64,000 nt of DNA from CAZSBB01 sp964605235. Lineage in GTDB: Bacteria > Planctomycetota > Phycisphaerae > Phycisphaerales > Phycisphaeraceae. Positions within the stretch are counted from its first letter, which is position 1. Each line of letters opens with the position of its first letter. The translations under genes were made by a program, and so were the position numbers. The notes below the pieces were generated by a model, which had not been told where the DNA came from, did not search any database, and was given only the letters and a program-made list of their open reading frames with translations. The stretch lies in contig CAZSBB010000010.1 of NCBI GenBank assembly GCA_964605235.1, positions 62,001 to 126,000 on the forward strand, given 5' to 3'. This document shows, in pieces, positions 8,911 through 18,050 of the stretch.

Positions 8911-9756
8911 TTGCGGCATGATCCGACAACCGTCCTGACCCGCGTCATCGGCGTCCTGCTGCTGCTGCTGGCGCTGCCCGGCTGCAAAACCGAGGAGCGC
9001 GTCATCCATGACACCTGGGCGCAGTTTCGCGCCATCGGCGACCAGAACGCGCCGCCTCCGCCCGACGGCGACGAGCGCCCCGGCTATCTCCCCCCACGCA
9101 GCGCCCAACAGCAGTTCGCCTATGCCATCGCCCTGACCCAATTCACCGGCCCCCAGCAGGCGGATCATGCCCGGCATTTCCTGCACCGCCTCGAGAAGGA
9201 ATTTCATATTCCCGACCTCTGGTCCCGCGCCGAGGGCGAGCAGACCGTGGTGTACCGCGGCCGCTATGACCAGAAGAACGACCCCCGCGCCAGCAATGCG
9301 CTGCGGCAGATGAAGCTGCTCGTCATCGATGACGCCCAGCCGTTCGAGCACGCCGCCATCACCCGCCTGGCGCTGGCGCCGCTGACCACCACCAGTGAGA
9401 TGGACCTGAAGCAATATGCGGGGCGCGGCCTGTTCAGCCTGCAGGTGGAAGTCTATGACGAAAACCTCGGCCCCACCTTCCGCCAGTTCGCCCAGCAGCG
9501 CGCCGCCGAGCTGCGCCAGCAGGGCGAGCCGGCGTACTACTACCACGGCCGGTTCCGCTCCATGGTCACGCTGGGCCTGCTGACCGAGGAGGAAGCCTTC
9601 GTCCCCCGCATCGGTCAGGCGGCGGCGTATTCCCCCGCAGTGCTGGACATGCAGAAACGCTTCCCGCACAACATCTTCAATGGCTCCACCATCGTGGAAA
9701 AATCCGGGGGAACCAGCCTGGGCGAGCAGCCGAGCTTTCTGGTGCCGGTGAATTGA
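8911..9756 (+). CDS. putative lipoprotein, function unknown
   Basis: A predicted 281-residue lipoprotein. Starting at the TTG at 8911 the first 24 residues form a type II signal peptide with a run of leucines and the lipobox LPGC (Cys25). The frame stays open further upstream into the preceding gene, but no ATG fits a signal peptide, so the TTG is inferred. The mature part is mixed alpha/beta with no recognised domain. There is a proline-rich stretch after the lipid anchor, and a tail rich in hydrophilic residues. Probably periplasmic and membrane-anchored. It is followed by a long palindrome-rich spacer. Confidence 0.6.
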   Translation: MRHDPTTVLTRVIGVLLLLLALPGCKTEERVIHDTWAQFRAIGDQNAPPPPDGDERPGYLPPRSAQQQFAYAIALTQFTGPQQADHARHFLHRLEKEFHIPDLWSRAEGEQTVVYRGRYDQKNDPRASNALRQMKLLVIDDAQPFEHAAITRLALAPLTTTSEMDLKQYAGRGLFSLQVEVYDENLGPTFRQFAQQRAAELRQQGEPAYYYHGRFRSMVTLGLLTEEEAFVPRIGQAAAYSPAVLDMQKRFPHNIFNGSTIVEKSGGTSLGEQPSFLVPVN

Positions 9757-10258
9757 ACCTGCGCCCGTTGCTGTCTCACACGCAAGGCCAGCGCCTCTGG
9801 CCCTGCGGCAACAACTCCCGCGTGGGAGCAACGGGTTGCAGCACCGCCGCAGGAGAATGACGCCCGGAAAGCAGCAATCCCTCCCCGACGGCTTGGGGTG
9901 GCGCACCAGTCGTCACGGCGACCATGTGGTCCATGCTTCCGGGGGGGTGGTGTTTTCGACCCCGACAGGGGTCGTGGACAGTAGCCACGGGTGGAGCGCA
10001 GCGAAACCCGTGGTTGAGGATCGCGCTTGATTCCGATCCGTCCCGGAGGGACGGCGGAAGCTTCCTTCACCCCTGCCGGGGTGAGGACATGCAAGTGCGC
10101 TCTGTTCCACGAGTTTCGCTGCGCTCCACTCGTGGCTACTTTCCTGCGCCCCCTTCAGGGGCGAAGCGCATGCCCCGCAAGCTGGTGGGCTACAGCAAGC
10201 TCTGATGCTCGGGGATCCTTCCGCACGGGTTGATCATCCAAAGGCGCTTGCCCTGATC
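9757..10258. repeat. 500-bp gene-free mosaic of short palindromes
   Basis: No gene is credible here. The stretch is a chain of small hairpins: GACCCC/GGGGTC at 9958-9973, CCACGGGT/ACCCGTGG at 9985-10013, CGTCCC/GGGACG at 10039-10053, CACCCC/GGGGTG at 10068-10083, CCACGAG/CTCGTGG at 10107-10135 and CGCCCC/GGGGCG at 10147-10163. Two of the larger ones share a loop with GCTGCGCTCCA or GGAGCGCAGC, as in a repeated element. It separates a plus-strand lipoprotein gene from a minus-strand chemoreceptor gene and probably contains both 3' ends. Confidence 0.6.
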
Positions 10259-12307
10259 TCACACGCCGGCAGGCTGGACCTGGTCCTGATCGACTTTGAA
10301 GCGCTCCACCAGCCGGCTGAGTGTTTCCACCTGGCCATTGAGTTGATCACAGGCGGCGGCGGCTTGCTCGCTGGTGGCGGCGGTTTCCTGCGTGTTCTGA
10401 TCCAATGCGCCCATGCCATCGGTGATCTGTTTGATGCCGTCGGCCTGTTCCTTCACCGCGGCGGAAATTTCGCTGACCAGATCGCCGACCTTGGTGGAGC
10501 TGGCGACGATCTCCGTGAGCAGCCCGTTGACCTCCTTGCCATACGTCACGCCATGCTCCGCGCTGTCCACCGCCCGGGAAATCAGTTGCGCGGTGCTCTT
10601 GGCGGCTTCGGCGCTCCGTCGCGCCAAAGCGCGGACTTCTTCGGCGACCACCGCAAAGCCCTTGCCGGCATCCCCGGCGCGGGCGGCTTCCACCGCCGCG
10701 TTGAGCGCCAGCAGGTTGGTCTGGAAAGCAATCTCGTCAATGGTCTTGACGATCTGCGCGGTCTGATCCGCCGAGTCCTTGATCTGCCCCAGCGCGGTGT
10801 CGAGCCGGCCCATGGCCTGGGCGCCGCGATCGCCTGAGCCCTGCGCCTGCTGCGCCAGCGCGTTGGCCTGCGCGGCATTGTCGGCGCTCTGCTGCGTCAT
10901 GGCGCTGATCTCCTGCAAGGAAGCGGACACTTCCTCCAGCGCACTGGCCTGCGCGTTGGCGCTCTGCGCCAACTGCTGGCTGCCGGCGGCGATCTGATTG
11001 CTGGCGCCGCGCACCTCGGTGGTGGTTCCCGCCACCCGGGCGACCGTGTCATGAATGGTCTGGACGAACAGGTTGAACCAGCGGCCCAGTTCGCCGATTT
11101 CATCGCGGCGCTGATCGTCGACACGCTGGGTCAGGTCGCCTTCACCCTCGGCGATGTCGGCGACCCGCCGCGTGATCGCCGCCAGCGGCGTCAGCACCGC
11201 CCGGCGGCAGATGAAGTTGAGCACGCCCACCAGCAGCACCAGCCCGATGGTGAACATCACCAACAGACGATTGGACAGTTGCGCTTTGCGCTGCTGCGCC
11301 TGCGCCATCTGCTCGGCGAGTTTGGCGAGTTCCGGGCGCACATCCAGGGCGCACGCCAGCACGCCGATCGCCTGCCCGGAGTAATCGAGAATAGGCGCGG
11401 TGATGAGGTGATAGTCCCCGGCTTCCTTGACCGCTTGCCCGCGCATGCCCGCTTCCAGCGCCGCCTGATCGACGGTCTGTTCCATGACCGTGGCATCAAT
11501 GGCGGCACAGCGCACGAAGCCGCCGGTGCGGGGATACGTGCGCTGATCCTGCAGGCGCTGGGCGATGTTCAGATACTGATCGTCCATGTACACCGCCAGG
11601 GCCTGGCGCTCGGACGTGCGAATCTGATCGAGCACCGGAGTCAGCGCCAGCAGCACTTCGTTGGAGCCCAGCTGTTTGCCCTCGGGATCGACCACCGGGC
11701 ACAGGCCGCGCAGGGCAAAACCGCCGCTGCCGACCTCGATGCCGCGGATGGGTTGGCCGCCCCCGGGCCGATTGATCTGCAACACGGTGGGGCGGAAGGC
11801 GGAGATATCGTCGGAAATGTCCAGTTGCTGGCCATCACGTTTGACCTGCCAGCCGTCGCGCCAGAGTCGCGCCAGGCTGCGGCCGTTGGGCAGATGGAAG
11901 TGCAGTTGCAGCGCTCCCAGTTCGCCATACGCCTTGAAGCCCGCCAGCACGCCTTTGAAATGGTCGCGCAGCATCTGCCGCGCCGCCTGCGCCTGCGGGT
12001 CGGCTTCGTCATCCAGATTGCCGGTGTGCGCCAGGCGATAGGCTTCCACCACGCGCGGGTCCTGAGTGAACAGCGCCGCTTGCCGCTGGCATTCCCAGCC
12101 CATGGCCTGGGCTTGCCGATTGAAGCTCTGCACGGTCAGTTCCAACTCCCGGCGAATGGTCTGATCGACATATTCCTCCGCCTGGGCCTGCTGGTGCTCG
12201 ATCTGTTCCCTGGCGGCCGAGAGCGAAAACACATACGCCAACCCCAGCACCGCCAGGGAGGTTGCCACGACACCGCCGATGAGTTTCGCGTTGATGGATT
12301 TCAGCAT
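10259..12307 (-). CDS. methyl-accepting chemotaxis protein
   Basis: A 682-residue transmembrane chemoreceptor. Order: membrane segment 1 (about residues 8-30), a periplasmic Cache-like sensor of roughly 300 residues (FHLPNGRSLARLW, APILDYSGQAIGVLAC), membrane segment 2 (about 345-368), HAMP domain (AVLTPLAAITRRVADIAEG), then a long cytoplasmic coiled coil. The signalling tip DEIAFQTNLLALNAAVEA starts near residue 524 and is canonical, so it should couple to CheA/CheW. The C-terminus has no CheR-tethering pentapeptide. It is monocistronic here, with no che genes in the window. Ligand unknown. Confidence 0.93.
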   Translation of the reverse strand: MLKSINAKLIGGVVATSLAVLGLAYVFSLSAAREQIEHQQAQAEEYVDQTIRRELELTVQSFNRQAQAMGWECQRQAALFTQDPRVVEAYRLAHTGNLDDEADPQAQAARQMLRDHFKGVLAGFKAYGELGALQLHFHLPNGRSLARLWRDGWQVKRDGQQLDISDDISAFRPTVLQINRPGGGQPIRGIEVGSGGFALRGLCPVVDPEGKQLGSNEVLLALTPVLDQIRTSERQALAVYMDDQYLNIAQRLQDQRTYPRTGGFVRCAAIDATVMEQTVDQAALEAGMRGQAVKEAGDYHLITAPILDYSGQAIGVLACALDVRPELAKLAEQMAQAQQRKAQLSNRLLVMFTIGLVLLVGVLNFICRRAVLTPLAAITRRVADIAEGEGDLTQRVDDQRRDEIGELGRWFNLFVQTIHDTVARVAGTTTEVRGASNQIAAGSQQLAQSANAQASALEEVSASLQEISAMTQQSADNAAQANALAQQAQGSGDRGAQAMGRLDTALGQIKDSADQTAQIVKTIDEIAFQTNLLALNAAVEAARAGDAGKGFAVVAEEVRALARRSAEAAKSTAQLISRAVDSAEHGVTYGKEVNGLLTEIVASSTKVGDLVSEISAAVKEQADGIKQITDGMGALDQNTQETAATSEQAAAACDQLNGQVETLSRLVERFKVDQDQVQPAGV

Positions 12308-12473
12308 GAGGCGTTCCGCATATAAGACTTTTTAATCTTAATATTGGCCTACATCGGCATTTGGCAGGGGCGGGTTAGCCCGTTTACGGGGAAATCGGAA
12401 AATACGCCCACCACTTGGCCGATCATGCGGAGTGATCAGTCATCGGGTTGGCGGCGATCCCTAAAATGGCGAC

Positions 12474-13250
12474 ATGGCGCAGCTCGAAAACATGGCGCTG
12501 CTGCTGACCGCCAGCATTGACCCGGCCGCGATGCCCGGCGTCACCCGTGCCGACCCTGCCGTCCGTCAGGCGGATTACCTGGCGACCCTCACCCATTACC
12601 TCACCTGCGAAAGCTGGCTCCGCCGCGTCATCTTCGTGGAGAACTCCGGCTGGGACCTGTCCACGCTCCGCCAGGCCGCGGCGCAATGCGGCAGCACTTG
12701 TGAAGTGGAATTCATCAGCCTGAGCTGCAACGACTTTCCGCGCCATCTGGGCAAAGGCTATGGCGAACTGCTCATGCTTGATCAGGCGCTGCCGCTGAGT
12801 CGGCTGGCGCAGGCGTCAACCCATCTGGTCAAGCTCACCGGCCGGCTGCGCCTGCTGAACCTGCGCCCGATTCTGCGGCACGCGCCGGATGATTTCGATC
12901 TGCTGTGCGACCTGCGCGATCACCAGCTTTACCGCTGGCTGCATCTGCCCGCCACCAGTCAGCGTTGCGACAGCCGCTGCTTCGCGTTTCGCCCGGCATT
13001 TTACGAGCGCTTCCTGCGCAGCCGATACGATCAGTGCGACGACAGCCGCGACGTGTACCTGGAGAATGTGCTGTATGACGTGGTGCAGCAGGCCGCCGGG
13101 CAGGCGCGCATTGTGCCGCGTCTGGCGACCGAGCCGCGCTTCGTTGGCGCGCCCGCCCATCGCGGCGCTGCCTACGACAGCCCCCGCGCGCGGGCCCGCT
13201 GGCTGGCGCGCTGGACAGCGCGCAAGCTCATGCCCTGGGTGTATTGGTGA
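12474..13250 (+). CDS. hypothetical protein, possibly glycosyltransferase-like
   Basis: A 258-residue protein I cannot place in a named family. It opens with a hydrophobic strand LLLTASIDP, and has RRVIFVENSGWDL, HLVKLTGRLRLLNLRP and DVYLENVLYDVV. This resembles the layout of small GT-A-type glycosyltransferase-like proteins, where an early beta strand, an acidic motif and a late acceptor segment recur, but no clear DxD motif can be assigned. The C-terminus is Arg/Ala-rich. The start may be the ATG at 12474 or the in-frame ATG at 12492. It is divergent from the chemoreceptor and convergent with the glycogen-synthase-like gene. Confidence 0.5.
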   Translation: MAQLENMALLLTASIDPAAMPGVTRADPAVRQADYLATLTHYLTCESWLRRVIFVENSGWDLSTLRQAAAQCGSTCEVEFISLSCNDFPRHLGKGYGELLMLDQALPLSRLAQASTHLVKLTGRLRLLNLRPILRHAPDDFDLLCDLRDHQLYRWLHLPATSQRCDSRCFAFRPAFYERFLRSRYDQCDDSRDVYLENVLYDVVQQAAGQARIVPRLATEPRFVGAPAHRGAAYDSPRARARWLARWTARKLMPWVYW

Positions 13251-13265
13251 ATCTCCACCCGTTAG

Positions 13266-13284
13266 CCCCCGGCTCTGCCGGGGG
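13266..13284. terminator. 8-bp G+C hairpin between convergent genes
   Basis: CCCCCGGC, loop TCT, GCCGGGGG, preceded by TTAG. It is a relative of the palindrome in front of ahcY. It sits between two genes that end facing each other and may serve as a shared 3' end. Confidence 0.4.
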
Positions 13285-13344
13285 AGACCCCTGGAGGCCA
13301 ATTTTCGGCCGATTTTTGGGATACTTCCGGGGGCGGGGTGTTGT

Positions 13345-15246
13345 TCAGTTGATCCGCCGCAGCAGCGGCAGCAGGCCGTCGAGGATCACCTGGTCCCAGC
13401 CCATCATGCCCACCAGTTCCTGCCCGGCTTCGAGCAGTTTCTGGTGCTGGCGTTCGGTGCGCGGCAGGCGGGCGAGGATTTCATCGGCGACCTGGGCGGC
13501 GACCACGTTTTCGATTTCCGTGCGCTCGTTCACCCCCAGCGCCTTCTTGTCTTCAAGCGTTTCACCCAGCGGCGGGGCGTAGTCGGGGCAGATCACGTTG
13601 GCGGCGCCCTGGTTGTTGGTCACATGCTGGACGAAGCCCTGACAGCCGCAGGCGGTGGAGATGACGCACAGGGCGCCGCTGCACAGCGGTTCGAGCGGGC
13701 TGATGCCAAACGGCTCGTAGACCGCCATGCCGAACTCCACATCGGTGCCGCAGCGCAGGTCGGCGATGTCCATTTCCGCCGGCACGGCCGGGCCCACGCG
13801 GCGCTGCGACCAGCCGAACTGGTTGACCAGCACGACCTGCACATGCTCGTGGCCCTTGTTGAAGGCTTCGATGTCGCCGTTGATGCCTTCCTCGGGTCCG
13901 ACCAGGTCGGGGAAGCCATGCCGATGGTGGCGCGGCCAACCATATTGCTTGTGCATGTTGGCGACATCGGCGCTGCGGCGCACCCCGCCGGCGCTGGTGA
14001 GGATGAACAGCACGCCCTTCCTGCCGGCCGCGCCCAGCCGGCTGTCCAGTTCATGACACACGCGCAGGTCGCGCCACAGCGCCTTGCTGATCACCGGGCG
14101 GGTCACGTGGGTCATCAGCACGTCGGGTTTGAAGCCGACCATGTTCTGCGCCGCCGTCGCCAGCAGGTCGCGGCAGCGCAATCGCCGGGCGAGGTCCAGC
14201 TTCACCACCGGCAGGCCGTTGTACACGATGTCCACGGGCTTGGCGTCGAACTGCGGATGCAGGAACTTGATCTCATCGCGGGTGCGATCGCCCACGGCAA
14301 TGATGCCGTCGCACAGCGCCGCGCGGCGGACGAAGGCATGTCGCAGCGCGTGGTCGTGATCGCCGAACACGTCGTCGAGATACAACCCCTGCTTCTGGGC
14401 GGCATCGAGCACGTTGTAGAACATGGTGTCGTGGCCGGGGTGGTCTTCGACGAGGCGGCGCGCGGTGGGGCATTCGTGGGCGTGGTAGATGGTGCGGAAG
14501 TGGTCGTTGCCGTCGAGGATCGCCTTGAGCGCGGTGGGCATGCCCATGAACTCATGGCTGAAGACGGTGCAGGGCAGGTCTTCCTCGCGCAGCAGGGCGC
14601 GCAGGGCGTAGTACGCGGGCTCGGCGAGGCGGACGTATTCCTCGTAATCCCAGCTGGATTCGTAGCGCCAGCTGTCGAGGCCGAACGTTTCCCACAGGCG
14701 ATGCTTGAAGACGTTGAGGCGATCGCCGTTGAAGCTGTAGACGTCGATGAGCAGCACTTCCGCTTCGCCGGAGCGGCCCTGGGCGGGCTGTTCGAACTTG
14801 CGGGTGCCGTAGACGATCTTGACGTTGAACGCCCACTCGATGGGGCGGAGCTTGTCGCCCAGGCCGGTGCGGTCGATGCTGTCGACCGAGCTGTAGAGGA
14901 CGTTGCCATGCTCGCCCAGGCGGCGCGCCGGGTCGACGCCTTCGCGCGACCAGAGCGGGCCGATGAGGATGGAGCGGCGAACGTGCTTTTGGTAGACGGG
15001 TGAAATCATCAACCCTTCGAGCACGGTGCCGATGCCGCCGATCTGTTCGACGGCTTCATGGGTGACGTGGGCGAGGGTGAACTGCTGGGCGCTGGGCGCG
15101 GCGGCCGGCGCTGGGGTGGGTTTGGCTTTGGGGGCGGGCGACTTGGTCGCGGGCTTGCGGGTTGGGGCGGCGGATTTTTTGCTGACGGCGGGGCGTTTGG
15201 CGGGGGACTTGCTTTTTGCCGACGCGGGGGACTGCTTGCGGGCCAT
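13345..15246 (-). CDS. starch/glycogen-synthase-like glycosyltransferase with basic N-terminal tail
   Basis: A 633-residue GT-B-fold glycosyltransferase related to GT4/GT5 enzymes. After about 50 residues the catalytic part begins with HVTHEAVEQIGGIGTVLEGL, the nucleotide-sugar-enzyme N-terminal glycine loop. The C-terminal half carries MAVYEPFGISPLEPLCSG, the E-x7-E donor-binding motif. The natural product could be a storage glucan or a glycoside. The first ~50 residues are a Lys/Ala/Pro/Ser-rich, histone-H1-like tail with repeated short basic blocks, unusual for a glycosyltransferase; it may bind polyanions or be a low-complexity extension. A stand-alone gene, without glgC or glgB nearby. 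Confidence 0.75.
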   Translation of the reverse strand: MARKQSPASAKSKSPAKRPAVSKKSAAPTRKPATKSPAPKAKPTPAPAAAPSAQQFTLAHVTHEAVEQIGGIGTVLEGLMISPVYQKHVRRSILIGPLWSREGVDPARRLGEHGNVLYSSVDSIDRTGLGDKLRPIEWAFNVKIVYGTRKFEQPAQGRSGEAEVLLIDVYSFNGDRLNVFKHRLWETFGLDSWRYESSWDYEEYVRLAEPAYYALRALLREEDLPCTVFSHEFMGMPTALKAILDGNDHFRTIYHAHECPTARRLVEDHPGHDTMFYNVLDAAQKQGLYLDDVFGDHDHALRHAFVRRAALCDGIIAVGDRTRDEIKFLHPQFDAKPVDIVYNGLPVVKLDLARRLRCRDLLATAAQNMVGFKPDVLMTHVTRPVISKALWRDLRVCHELDSRLGAAGRKGVLFILTSAGGVRRSADVANMHKQYGWPRHHRHGFPDLVGPEEGINGDIEAFNKGHEHVQVVLVNQFGWSQRRVGPAVPAEMDIADLRCGTDVEFGMAVYEPFGISPLEPLCSGALCVISTACGCQGFVQHVTNNQGAANVICPDYAPPLGETLEDKKALGVNERTEIENVVAAQVADEILARLPRTERQHQKLLEAGQELVGMMGWDQVILDGLLPLLRRIN

Positions 15247-15392
15247 GGGCGACTCCGTTCAAAAGCGAAAACCAGGGCGGAACGTTTCCTGCCGTTCGCC
15301 AGCCAAGGGCAGATGATCGCACGTGCAGGGCGATGTGTAAAACCGCACGGGCGTGAAAAAGCGATGTTTTATGGCGAATCTGTCGGGGGAGG

Positions 15393-16259
15393 TCAGAGCT
15401 TGCCCAGGCGCACCGGCTTGCCGAGCTGGAGCGATTTTTCCATGGCTTCGAGCACCCGCACCGGCGCCAGCAGGCGCTCAGGAGCAAAGGGTTCGACGCC
15501 GGTCTTGAACATCTTCACGAAGGTTTTGGCGCCGCTGAGGTAGACGGTCTCGTCGTTGACATGCTTCCACGCGAGCTGGCCGTCGGCGCCCATGGCTTGC
15601 CAGTGAAAGCCCTGTTTGTAGCCGCAGATGAGGTTGAGCGTGACGCTCGGGCCGTTGCGGTAGTGCATGCTCGCCACGCCGTGGGCGCCGTGACGCTGCA
15701 CCAGCACGCGTTCGACATCCGCGCCCAGCAGTTCGATGACGGCATCAACCTGGTGGATGCCGTAGAAAAAGATGCCGCCGTACTTGCTCTTGAGGTCCAC
15801 CGGGCCGGCGGTGGTCAGGTGGGTGAGGGGGCCCAGATCGCGGCAGGCGCGTTTGAACTCGGCAAAGTTTTTCTGCATCGGAATGATGCTGAAGCTGGTC
15901 AGGGCGGTCTTCTTCTGCTGGGCGAGCTTGAGCAGCGCCTTCGCGTGGGCGGTGCGGTAGGTGAAGGGCTTGTCGGTGAAGCAGGGCACGCCGTGCTGCA
16001 GGAAGAAGCGGGTGGTTTCAAAGTGGGGCAGGGGGTGGCGGTGGTCGATCATCACGCCGTCCACCTGGCCCAGCAGGTCGCGCAAGTCCTTGACGATGGT
16101 GGGGATCTGGGCTTTCTCCGCAGCGGCCTTGGCGAAGGCGGGCTTCTCGCCCCAGACGTGGGTCACCCGGGCGCCGGGCACCTGTTTGGTGACATTGCAG
16201 AGGGAAGCAATGGCGGCACAGTGACTGTTTTCCGCCCCGATGATGCCGATGCGTAGCAT
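15393..16259 (-). CDS. Gfo/Idh/MocA-family oxidoreductase
   Basis: A 288-residue, short member of the family. It starts LRIGIIGAENSH, a Rossmann fold in which the usual GxGxxG is changed to GAENSH, and continues VDGVMIDHRHPLPHFE and CFTDKPFTYRT, where the family EKP is DKP. The later GIHQVDAVIELL supplies the histidine/aspartate region. The variant cofactor loop leaves open whether NAD(P) is bound normally. The ATG at 16259 is chosen because the family sequence starts there; upstream in-frame sequence up to 16382 is not conserved-looking. Divergent from the gcvPA operon. Substrate unknown. Confidence 0.75.
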   Translation of the reverse strand: MLRIGIIGAENSHCAAIASLCNVTKQVPGARVTHVWGEKPAFAKAAAEKAQIPTIVKDLRDLLGQVDGVMIDHRHPLPHFETTRFFLQHGVPCFTDKPFTYRTAHAKALLKLAQQKKTALTSFSIIPMQKNFAEFKRACRDLGPLTHLTTAGPVDLKSKYGGIFFYGIHQVDAVIELLGADVERVLVQRHGAHGVASMHYRNGPSVTLNLICGYKQGFHWQAMGADGQLAWKHVNDETVYLSGAKTFVKMFKTGVEPFAPERLLAPVRVLEAMEKSLQLGKPVRLGKL

Positions 16260-16461
16260 GGTGATGAATCCTGGGCTCAATGGCGGGAATACGTTATCTG
16301 TCTGACACAATAACGGAATGACTGTTGACGACAACCGGCGCTGGCGCCGCACACCGGCAACCGCGCCGGCGGACGCCGACATTGCCCGCCCGCGTCCTGC
16401 GTCATAGACTTTCCCTCCCTTGGTCTGACCTAGCCGCCCCCCCTTTGCCGCAGGAAACGCG

Positions 16462-17805
16462 ATGGATTACGTCCAGATCACCGAACATGACCGCCGGGAA
16501 ATGCTCGCCCGCATCGGCGCGCCCAGCGTGGATGCGCTGTATGGCAGCCTGGCTTCGGAACATCGGCTTAACGGCCTGCTGAACCTGCCCGCCGCCCGCA
16601 GCGAATTGGAACTGCAACGCGAGCTCGACGCCCGCGGCGCCGCCAATCGCCCCGCCGCAGCGACCGCCAGCTTCCTCGGCGGTGGCGCGTACGACCACTT
16701 CATCCCCAGCGTGGTCAACGCCCTCGCCGCCAAGGGCGAGTTCGTCACCGCCTACACGCCTTACCAGGCCGAGGCTTCGCAAGGCTCCCTGCAGGCGTTT
16801 TTCGAGTTCCAGACCCAGGTCTGTCGGCTCACCGGGCTGGATGTCTCCAACGCCTCGCTGTACGAAGGCGCCACCGCCGTCGCCGAGGGCGTGATGCTGG
16901 CGCTCAACCACACCGGCAAACGCCGCGTGCTGGTCGCCTCGACGCTGCATCCGCAGTACCGCGCCGTGCTCAAGACTTATCTGAGCGACCTGCCGGTGAC
17001 GCTGGTGGAGCTGCCTGCCGTCGATGGCCGCATCACTGTCGACACGGTGCGTCAGCATGGCGACAAGGACACCGCGGCCGTGGTGGTGCAGTCGCCCAAC
17101 GTGTATGGCCAGATTGAAGACTGGACCGCGCTGTTCGCCGCCACGCATGAGCTGGACAAAACGCTGGCGGTGGCGGTGTTCAATCCCACCGCGTGTGGCC
17201 TGCTCAAATCACCCGGCGCGTGCGGAGCCGATGTCGCCGCCGGCGAAGGTCAGCCGCTGGGCATTCCTCTGCAATTCGGCGGTCCCTACCTGGGCCTGTT
17301 CGCCGCCCGCGCTGCCCTCATGCGCCGCATGCCCGGTCGGCTGATCGGCCAAACCGTCGACAAGCAGGGCCAGCGCGGCTTCTGCCTGACCCTGCAAACC
17401 CGTGAGCAGCACATCCGCGGCGCCAAAGCCACGAGCAACATCTGCACCAACCAGGGTCTGCTGGCGGTGCGCGCGACGGTGTACCTGTCCGCCCTGGGGC
17501 CGGCCGGCCTGCGCGAAGTCGCGCAGCACTGCTGGCACAAGGCGCATTACGCCGCCGCCCAGATTGCCGCGCTGCCCGGCTACCAGCTGGCGCACAGCGG
17601 GGCGTTCTTCCATGAATTCGTGGTCGACTGCCCGGCGCCGGCGCGGAAGATCATCGACGCGGGCAAAGCCAAAGGTTTGCTCGCCGGCCTGAGCTGTGCC
17701 GAGCTGGGCATTGGTTCGCCCCAGCAACTGCTGATCGCCGTGACGGAAAAACGCACCAGGGCGGAGATTGATGCTTTGGTGGGTCTGTTGCGGGAAACGT
17801 CCTGA
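16462..17805 (+). CDS. gcvPA: glycine dehydrogenase (decarboxylating), subunit 1
   Basis: The N-terminal-half subunit of the split P protein of the glycine cleavage system. With GcvPB it decarboxylates glycine and passes the aminomethyl group to lipoyl-H protein. The 447-residue length is normal. Segments typical of the subunit include FLGGGAYDHFIPSVV, YTPYQAEASQGSLQAFFEFQ and NASLYEGATAVAEG. An AGGAAA ribosome site precedes the ATG. The stop codon overlaps the start of a small DUF4160 gene as TGATG, whereas gcvPB normally follows directly. No gcvT or gcvH is in the window. Confidence 0.95.
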   Translation: MDYVQITEHDRREMLARIGAPSVDALYGSLASEHRLNGLLNLPAARSELELQRELDARGAANRPAAATASFLGGGAYDHFIPSVVNALAAKGEFVTAYTPYQAEASQGSLQAFFEFQTQVCRLTGLDVSNASLYEGATAVAEGVMLALNHTGKRRVLVASTLHPQYRAVLKTYLSDLPVTLVELPAVDGRITVDTVRQHGDKDTAAVVVQSPNVYGQIEDWTALFAATHELDKTLAVAVFNPTACGLLKSPGACGADVAAGEGQPLGIPLQFGGPYLGLFAARAALMRRMPGRLIGQTVDKQGQRGFCLTLQTREQHIRGAKATSNICTNQGLLAVRATVYLSALGPAGLREVAQHCWHKAHYAAAQIAALPGYQLAHSGAFFHEFVVDCPAPARKIIDAGKAKGLLAGLSCAELGIGSPQQLLIAVTEKRTRAEIDALVGLLRETS

Positions 17806-18050
17806 TGGCGACCCTGCTGCACACGCGGAATGTGCGGGTGTTTCTGCCCTCACGGGATCACCGCGACCCGCCGCATGTGCATGTGGAGTCGGGAGATTGC
17901 GTCAGCAAATGGGAACTGGAAGGCTGGCGCTGCGTGGATCGGGGCTGCTGTTCCGCGGGCGATCTGCGGAAAATCCGCAGCCTGCTCGTAGAATGTGAAG
18001 TTGAGATCGTGGCAAACTGGACCAAGGAGTGGCGACACCGTGGCCAATGA
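17805..18050 (+). CDS. DUF4160 domain protein
   Basis: An 81-residue protein spanning one DUF4160 domain. Family marks are VRVFLPSRDHRDPPHVHVE near the start and the DLRKIRSLLVECEVEIVANW helix. DUF4160 proteins have no established biochemistry and are often found beside DUF2442 proteins, as here. The start overlaps the gcvPA stop (TGATG), and the last 11 bases overlap the DUF2442 gene, so expression is tied to the glycine dehydrogenase operon. A toxin-antitoxin or regulatory role has to be treated as a guess from the paired arrangement. Confidence 0.8.
   Translation: MATLLHTRNVRVFLPSRDHRDPPHVHVESGDCVSKWELEGWRCVDRGCCSAGDLRKIRSLLVECEVEIVANWTKEWRHRGQ

Noticed and set aside
9836..10233. Several small open frames in the spacer after the lipoprotein
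   Set aside because: They lie within palindrome repeats and encode repeat-type peptides such as the ARGSS and TPAGV patterns, with no gene-like features.
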